Shown: piece after piece, positions 56,510 through 64,000 of the stretch
Layout of the letters: every line of letters begins with the position of its first letter
Position numbering within the stretch: the first letter of the stretch is position 1
Assembly (NCBI GenBank): GCA_045837725.1
Contig: JBEWZL010000044.1
Span: 186,001 to 250,000, forward strand
DNA: 64,000 nt
Reading direction: 5' to 3'
Source of the DNA: Vermamoeba vermiformis
Lineage: Eukaryota; Tubulinea; Echinamoebida
Program-made: the position numbers and the translations under genes
Notes under the pieces: generated by a model
Told to the model about the DNA's origin: nothing
The model's input: the letters and a program-made list of their open reading frames with translations, nothing else
Database searches by the model: none

Positions 56510-59027
56510 TTAGTTGTTAAGCGGCTTCATCTCGTATTTCTTTCTGAATCGCTTAGCACGAGTCTTCTTTTGTCGTTGACGCGAGCCAACAGGTCTCAAA
56601 GCGAAGTAGACGAATGAGATCAACATCAGACCAACGATGATCCACAAGAAGGCGCCAACGCCTGAACCCCACAAGTACTTCAAACCTCGCAAGTTGTAGA
56701 TGGCCAAGTTATAGATGGCTAGAGTAAGATGAAGTCAGCGTCAGATAATAAAAATTCGAATTTGTAAGCACGATCCAGATTCGAAAAGTTGCTCGATCGA
56801 GCGGATCTAAAATTCCTCTATATTGCTACGTACCGTTGTTAGCAGTCAAACGAGCATAGACGGTGAATGACAGGGACAAGAAGTGCGAGACACCAACTGA
56901 AGCTAACATGATCAAGCCCGTGTTGAACAACCACGCGTCCATGTACGTCTCAGCCTTCTTGATCGGGTGGATGGCAAACAAGAACGGAATGCGCAGACCA
57001 AACTTGAGGTTACCTTCGATGACTGCCCACAACAAGTAGAACGCGAACAGACCAAAGAAGACGGTACCGAAGAAGGCGACTGCACCGTCAAGCTCGAGGA
57101 AGAAAAGATTCAAGAAGGGGTAGATGTGGAAGATGTTGAAAATGACGATGTGAATGAACCACATAATCGACATAATAACACTAGTAAGAATATTATTATA
57201 AGTATAAAAGATCTCGTTTGAAAATTTTTCCGATCCGACTTACCCAGCAATACCACCGATCAAGCAGAGAATATAGAAGATGATGTGCTTGCCCTTCAAG
57301 TCGTGAGCGAGCTTAGTGTACTTGAACTCATCATCCAATTCGTACACTTCTTTCTTGAATCGATTGAACTCGCTTCTCCAAGGTCTCTTCTTTTGATACT
57401 CCTTGGCCTTTTGAATCATTTGTGCGGCACGAGTACCGAGGTAAATCTTACGCTCTCGCCACCTATAGTATTGTTATTAGTATTGGTGCTCATAAAATAC
57501 ATTATAGTATGAAATTTCTCGTGCAGATCCGATCCAACACGATCCGTTTCAACCAAAAAATTTGAGCTTGTGTTTCGTGCGTTGTTGTAGAATATCGTGC
57601 CATGTTATAACTAGTGTCGAGTAGCATATTATATATTAAAATCAACTTACTCAGAGTCATCAATAGGTCTGGGTCTCCATTTGAAGTTCTGGATCAACTG
57701 TTGCGGCAATGCGACGAGACCAATGCCAGCAAACAAGACGAACAAGAGCCAGCCCAACACGGCAATCACAGTGAGTACGAACAACACAAAACTGATAGGG
57801 AAGTTTTGAATGGTGTCCTTGTAAATAGATCCATCAGCCAAACCACCCTCACGAGTGAACTTGCATTCGGGGCAATCGTTAGGTTGAGGCACTCTGTTTG
57901 CGGGCACGACAGCATTGACCTTTAATTAAGAAATACTATCAGTATTGGCGGTAATAAATGCCATGGCAGATGCACCAAGAAAACTAGTAATTATATGCTT
58001 TAATTCAGGTCAAAATAGTGCATTATCACGTTTATATTGTATGCATATTATTGTTTGATATTTGACGGGCTGCGGAACAAGATCCAAGTTCAGCACGTGG
58101 TTTCATTTTACTTGTTTCGAAAGGATAATTGTGTCATTTATACCACGTATAACTGTTATTTAGTGAATATAAATGGAAATTTTCGTAATGATTGATTTTT
58201 AGAAAAGATTTATGGCCCGTGTAACGGCTCAAAATTTAATTGAAAAAGATCCAAATTTCAAATATTACAATATAACCGTAATAAACGCATTATTGCATCC
58301 AAATAATATTGGTATTTCATATAATTAAATTTCCGTTTTGCCGTCAAGCTTACCTCTTGAACTTGGATGGGCACTTCGGCGACACCCAAGAAAACATATC
58401 CAACACCACAGAGAGCAACGAAAATAACAAAAATAATAATAAGGGCTTCGATGGCTTTGCGGATAGGCTTCTTCCTAATTTTCAAGTAAAAATTGGTTAC
58501 TCGATCCGTTTTTTCGTTACGGGTAGGAAATGTGCTTACTTTGAATAAGGCTCGTAGTTCGAATAGTAGAAGTAAGAGAAGGGTATAATAAGGAAAATAA
58601 GGACACCCATCAATATCTGCACACATAGCCAGATTACATCCATTGGCAAACCACCGAACTCGCTGTTTCTGCTACCGACGTCCAAAGGTAGTAATAAAAT
58701 ATTTGTAACCGTCAATGTTAGACCCATGACCTGTAATAATAATTAGTAATTATAACAAATTAAATTGAATATTACGCGCAGATGTAAATTTTAATTGTCC
58801 GTTTCATCTGTTTCCAAATAATTTGCAGGCATTTGATAATGCTTATTTATCGCTAAACAATGCATAATTAATATTTTACATACGACTATAACTTTCGGGA
58901 AGAAAGCTACGTTCTGATCATCCGGATGGGTAAAGAACACCATCATGTAGGTGCAAAACACCCATGTGGCCATATAAAATACCAATGAAATTGGTAATAA
59001 TATAGGGTCTACTACAGTATCCACCAT
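56510..59027 (-). CDS. LMBR1-like multi-pass membrane protein
   Basis: Seven exons (58884-59027, 58540-58730, 58354-58474, 57651-57919, 57244-57462, 56834-57180, 56510-56718) give 499 residues in frame. About nine hydrophobic helices are seen, with family-like blocks: LLPLDVGSRNS after helix 2, FSYFYYSNYEP, GIGLVALPQQLIQNF, then a cytosolic charged region (RKIYLGTRAAQMIQKAKEYQKR), GKHIIFYILCLIGGIAG and a C-terminal IVGLMLISFVYFALRP. Known: LMBR1/LIMR proteins are membrane proteins tied to lipocalin uptake or vesicle traffic. An in-frame ATG lies at 59123, but the one at 59027 fits the family start. The C-terminus is basic (RQRQKKTRAKRFRKK). Confidence 0.82.
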
Positions 59028-59123
59028 AGCTGTGTTCTCCTCTATAAAAAATACGTGCTCAAAGAAAAAACCGCCACTCAACTTAAAACAGCCCGAACGA
59101 GAAATCACAGCGAGACACCACAT

Positions 59124-59545
59124 ACGAATAGTAATATGAATAGCTGTGATACATATTGTATTTGGCCGTAAATCAAACTTAATCGAAAGAATAATTTCAA
59201 ATCTACCAACTTTACTTGACGTAAGAGATTTAAATCGAGAAATTAATTATATTGCGGTTACTTCGTAATATTTATCATATTTGGCACGTGTCTCGTAGTT
59301 TCAAGCTCACTTTTTATGCCTCGAGCGGAGCTGAAAATAAAAATTTGAATTTTTTTCCGAACTAAACAACAATAGCGCGCGTTAATAAGCCATTATTTAT
59401 TGCTTGCCTTATTATTGGGCAAGTATTATCGCAGAACTTATTTAGTTTGGACGAAGGAAACACCCAGTTTTGGATTTGGTTTACAGATTTCAGCAACCAA
59501 ACCATCCCCGACAATTTTAACGACAAATTCGAGCATATTTCAAAT
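59124..59545. other. Intergenic region between LMBR1-like and SelO genes
   Basis: About 420 bases between divergent genes. An open frame runs upstream of the SelO start (from about 59447, read with the SelO frame) but begins without ATG. It is likely 5' leader. No other feature seen. Confidence 0.5.
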
Positions 59546-61767
<2,222 letters not shown>

Positions 61768-62070
61768 GCGACATAGTAGTAGTAGCATAACATCGGTTCT
61801 CTTAGCATTGTATATAAAGGTACCAGCTTTGAATTTCTCTTTGGAAGCTGTTCAGATCAAACTGTCAGTTTCCTTTTTTTTTTTTTTTTTCAATTCGCGT
61901 TTGGCATACTCTATCCCTACCGAAAGTCGTCTATTTATTTGTGCGCTTAGTTAATTAATGCACTATAATTCTCGATCACGTTACGGTACAGTACATCATT
62001 TATTTTAAAATTGGAAATAAAAAATAAAATATTTAATTTATAAAGCGTTGTAGATTTACTACTAACACTC
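61768..62070. other. Intergenic region with an oligo-T tract
   Basis: Convergent 3' region between SelO and the small zinc protein. It contains about 18 consecutive T residues near 61873-61890. No gene seen. Confidence 0.6.
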
Positions 62071-62295
62071 TTAAATATAAGGAGCACTACAAAATGTACA
62101 TTTATCCTTTACGCAATTCGGGCAAAGACTCCTGAATCCTAATTCCGCGTTACAACTCGGGCATTTCTCAGATTCGCCGTTCATCACCATGCAACTAACA
62201 GAGAGCCTTTCGAAGCACTTCTTGCATAAATCAGCTGATTGTTTTGATCGCTTTACTGGTGCTAGAGCTGCGCTCATTGGCGGTGCTAAGTCCAT
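62071..62295 (-). CDS. Small zinc-ribbon-like protein
   Basis: Frame of 74 residues with four CxxC knuckles in order: CKKC, CPSC, CPNC and CTFC. It could bind two zinc ions. The N-terminus (MDLAPPMSAALAPVKRSK) is flexible and basic. A small upstream exon is possible, because an acceptor-like TTAAAGCAG lies about 20 bases before the ATG and the frame stays open to it. No family could be named; such double ribbons occur in many RNA- or protein-binding proteins. The Harbinger-like element lies about 50 bases upstream of its start and may disturb its promoter. Confidence 0.65.
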   Translation of the reverse strand: MDLAPPMSAALAPVKRSKQSADLCKKCFERLSVSCMVMNGESEKCPSCNAELGFRSLCPNCVKDKCTFCSAPYI

Positions 62296-62346
62296 CTGCT
62301 TTTTGGCTGGTAGATCTGCTTTAATTTGATAGTGGGCTATCCCTTA

Positions 62347-63465
62347 GTGTTACCGCCACATTGAAACTTCGAAACCAATCAACAAAACGGCTATTTTATT
62401 TCAGCCAGATCGAAACCGCACACGACCAACCAAAAACTATTAATAATAACACCTTTTAATCGTTAAGTATTGAAGCAACAAGTATCAAAGATATTTTTAT
62501 AAATGATAGTCAGTTTAAATGTCACGCAAGTTAAAGCCAGATTGCAAAATTAAATCCGCAAGATCTAACTCCCCTGATGCGGGAGGCTCTGATCTCTTCG
62601 CGCCTTAGTATATATAATTTAAGTATAATTTAATGCATGAATATTTCCTTGTTTAGAGGTGCTCAGCTGAAAATCTGATATGATCAAAATTATTAACCGA
62701 ATCTTCAATACCTGAGTTAATTTAACTTAACTTTCTTTAAAATCATGCTCAGCACACCCTATATTTAATATTATTATTGCAAATTCAGACTAAATATTTT
62801 GGCTGTGTGATTGGCAAAATCCATCCGTGACACGCACCCGCGTACCTCCTTGAATTCCGTTAGAATAACTCCAAATCAACTCATTTTTTCCAAATTTTCA
62901 TTTAATACTTTTCTACTTTATACTGAGGTCCACAGATACCGTGAAATCAAAACTTCGCAAGCAAATTCAAATCGAATCTTGGATTTGGGCGCAATTTTAA
63001 TTGAATGAGACAAATTTTCAATAATGGACGAATTTAATGCCGCTTTCTTCACGACCATATATAACACTGCTTTAAGTTGTAATATACATATTTTTGAAAC
63101 TTATTGGAGCCGACATAAGCCGACTACAGCGTGATCCGTTCTGCACCAAATCTGATCTTTGTTGAAAAATTTCAATTTCAGTTTAAAACGTCATAGACTT
63201 CAAATAATAATACACGGACACGATGAATTGGTTAAAAAACGGGTGTAGGAATAAAATAATGACAGATTCAGATTTGAAAACAGATATGACTTTAATTAAC
63301 ATTAATTACCTCACAAATGCCGAAAGTGGCTTATCCTCAGGTCCAATAAGCGAAGTACTTAATAAATTTCAAAAGTTTTTGGTCAGTCGTGTGCGGTTTT
63401 GATCTGGCTGAAATAAAATAGCCGTTTTGTTGATTGGTTTCGAAGTTTCAATGTGGCGGTAACAC
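62347..63465. mobile_element. Harbinger-like non-autonomous element
   Basis: A 1.1-kb element with terminal inverted repeats of about 92 bp (62347-62438 and 63374-63465) that differ at a few positions. They begin GTGTTACCGCC and end GGCGGTAACAC. TTA lies on both outer sides (62344-62346 and 63466-63468), a 3-bp duplication of the kind made by PIF/Harbinger transposases. The interior (about 930 bp) is AT-rich and shows no transposase. Inferred: a MITE-like passenger moved by an enzyme made elsewhere in the genome. Confidence 0.78.
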
Positions 63466-63516
63466 TTAGTAATTAAACAATAGTCAATCGTTGTGTTGAC
63501 GAATTTTAGTTCTATT

Positions 63517-63699
63517 TCAGTTTTGGGCAATATCAGTTGATCCGTCTGGCCACCAACACAAACACAATAGCACATTAATTAATTTCCTTTTTGGCTCGAT
63601 GAAAATAGTCTTGATAGCATAAAAATAAGCAATAATGGCCGCTAAATTACCCATTGTAAGCAATGTACTTTGTAATTCGCTAGGTTTGAAGTCTCGCAC
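63517..63699 (-). CDS. Last exon of a small membrane protein
   Basis: Read from an acceptor (TTTCAG) just upstream at about 63700-63705, the exon encodes VRDFKPSELQSTLLTMGNLA, then a hydrophobic AAIIAYFYAI, and ends DGSTDIAQN. It looks like the C-terminal exon of a protein with one or two membrane segments. Earlier exons would lie to the right on the minus strand but were not identified, and a plus-strand exon occupies that side. The Harbinger-like element ends about 50 bases beyond its stop. Function unknown. Confidence 0.4.
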   Translation of the reverse strand: MRDFKPSELQSTLLTMGNLAAIIAYFYAIKTIFIEPKRKLINVLLCLCWWPDGSTDIAQN

Positions 63700-63868
63700 T
63701 GAAATTAAATTATTAAGCTAATTATATTATTTATCTGAAATATTATTAATAATGCCTGCATAAAATACCAGCATATTCCTTTTTTCAAGACAGATTTTTT
63801 TTGAATTCCTTTTTAATTAATTTTTAGCAGACATCGGTTTAGCTAATCCATATTACTATTAATTATAG

Positions 63869-64000
63869 GCGAAACTTCCGCATAAAGTGAGTGAATTACT
63901 TCGCGCTGGTCAGCCTTTTTTAATTACAGCAAAGACCGTCCTGATCCCAATTTACGAGCACACCAACGAGCAGTTAGAGTTACTACGTGATATATTAAAA
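63869..64000 (+). CDS. Internal exon of a gene running off the right edge
   Basis: After an acceptor (AATTATAG) at 63861-63868 the frame is open to the end of the window: AKLPHKVSELLRAGQPF, LITAKTVLIPIYEHTN, EQLELLRDILK. The amphipathic helices look like real protein. Upstream exons on the plus strand could not be recognised with confidence. No family assigned. Confidence 0.5.

Overview
The window is a gene-dense, AT-rich stretch of nuclear DNA from a eukaryote, probably a free-living protist. Most genes have several short GT-AG introns, many of them 45-130 bases. Genes lie on both strands with short gaps. I see no operons, no bacterial signals and no tRNA or rRNA genes. Housekeeping families are widely conserved (V-ATPase subunit F, SelO, TDP2-like, NEDD8 protease, LMBR1-like). 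The mix of F-box, ankyrin and SH2 proteins would fit an amoebozoan, but the species cannot be named from sequence alone.

Layout. 1-3000: PX-domain protein (cut by the edge), a METTL-type methyltransferase and a SENP8-like protease. 3.2-7.9 kb: two F-box/ankyrin paralogues (type A) and a relic. 8.1-10.2 kb: a membrane-anchored F-box gene (type B) with an in-frame stop. 10.4-14.6 kb: an F-box-like gene split by a Ginger-like DNA transposon. 14.8-15.7 kb: a Ras-like GTPase. 16-18.5 kb: a gene that reads as F-box plus SH2 plus ankyrin-like repeats. 18.6-24.4 kb: a head-to-head pair of type C genes (repeat region, central F-box, C-terminal domain). 24.6-30.9 kb: a further F-box gene, V-ATPase F, a possible Cut8/STS1-like gene and a secreted Cys-rich protein. 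31-34 kb: another type C gene. 34.4-40.2 kb: a small membrane protein, a TPR protein, a DUF2306 protein and TDP2. 40.4-52 kb: four type B copies, one split by a 3.9-kb transposon and one decayed. 52.3-56.2 kb: an intact type B/type C chimera. 56.5-64 kb: LMBR1-like, SelO, a small zinc protein, a Harbinger-like non-autonomous element and edge fragments.

The main theme is an expanding and rearranging set of about fourteen F-box or F-box-like genes within 64 kb. They probably feed different substrates to SCF ubiquitin ligases. Three features stand out. First, the F-box plus SH2 gene could tie phosphotyrosine reading to ubiquitination. Second, a transposon inserted in a type B gene has a transposase coding region that reads in one frame from a USP-type deubiquitinase into a piggyBac-like DDE domain. 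Third, the B/C chimera carries two F-boxes behind one membrane anchor. Both large transposons sit in F-box exons with clean 6-bp target duplications, so both look recent. Exon limits were worked out by hand from splice sites and frame and have not been checked against transcripts.
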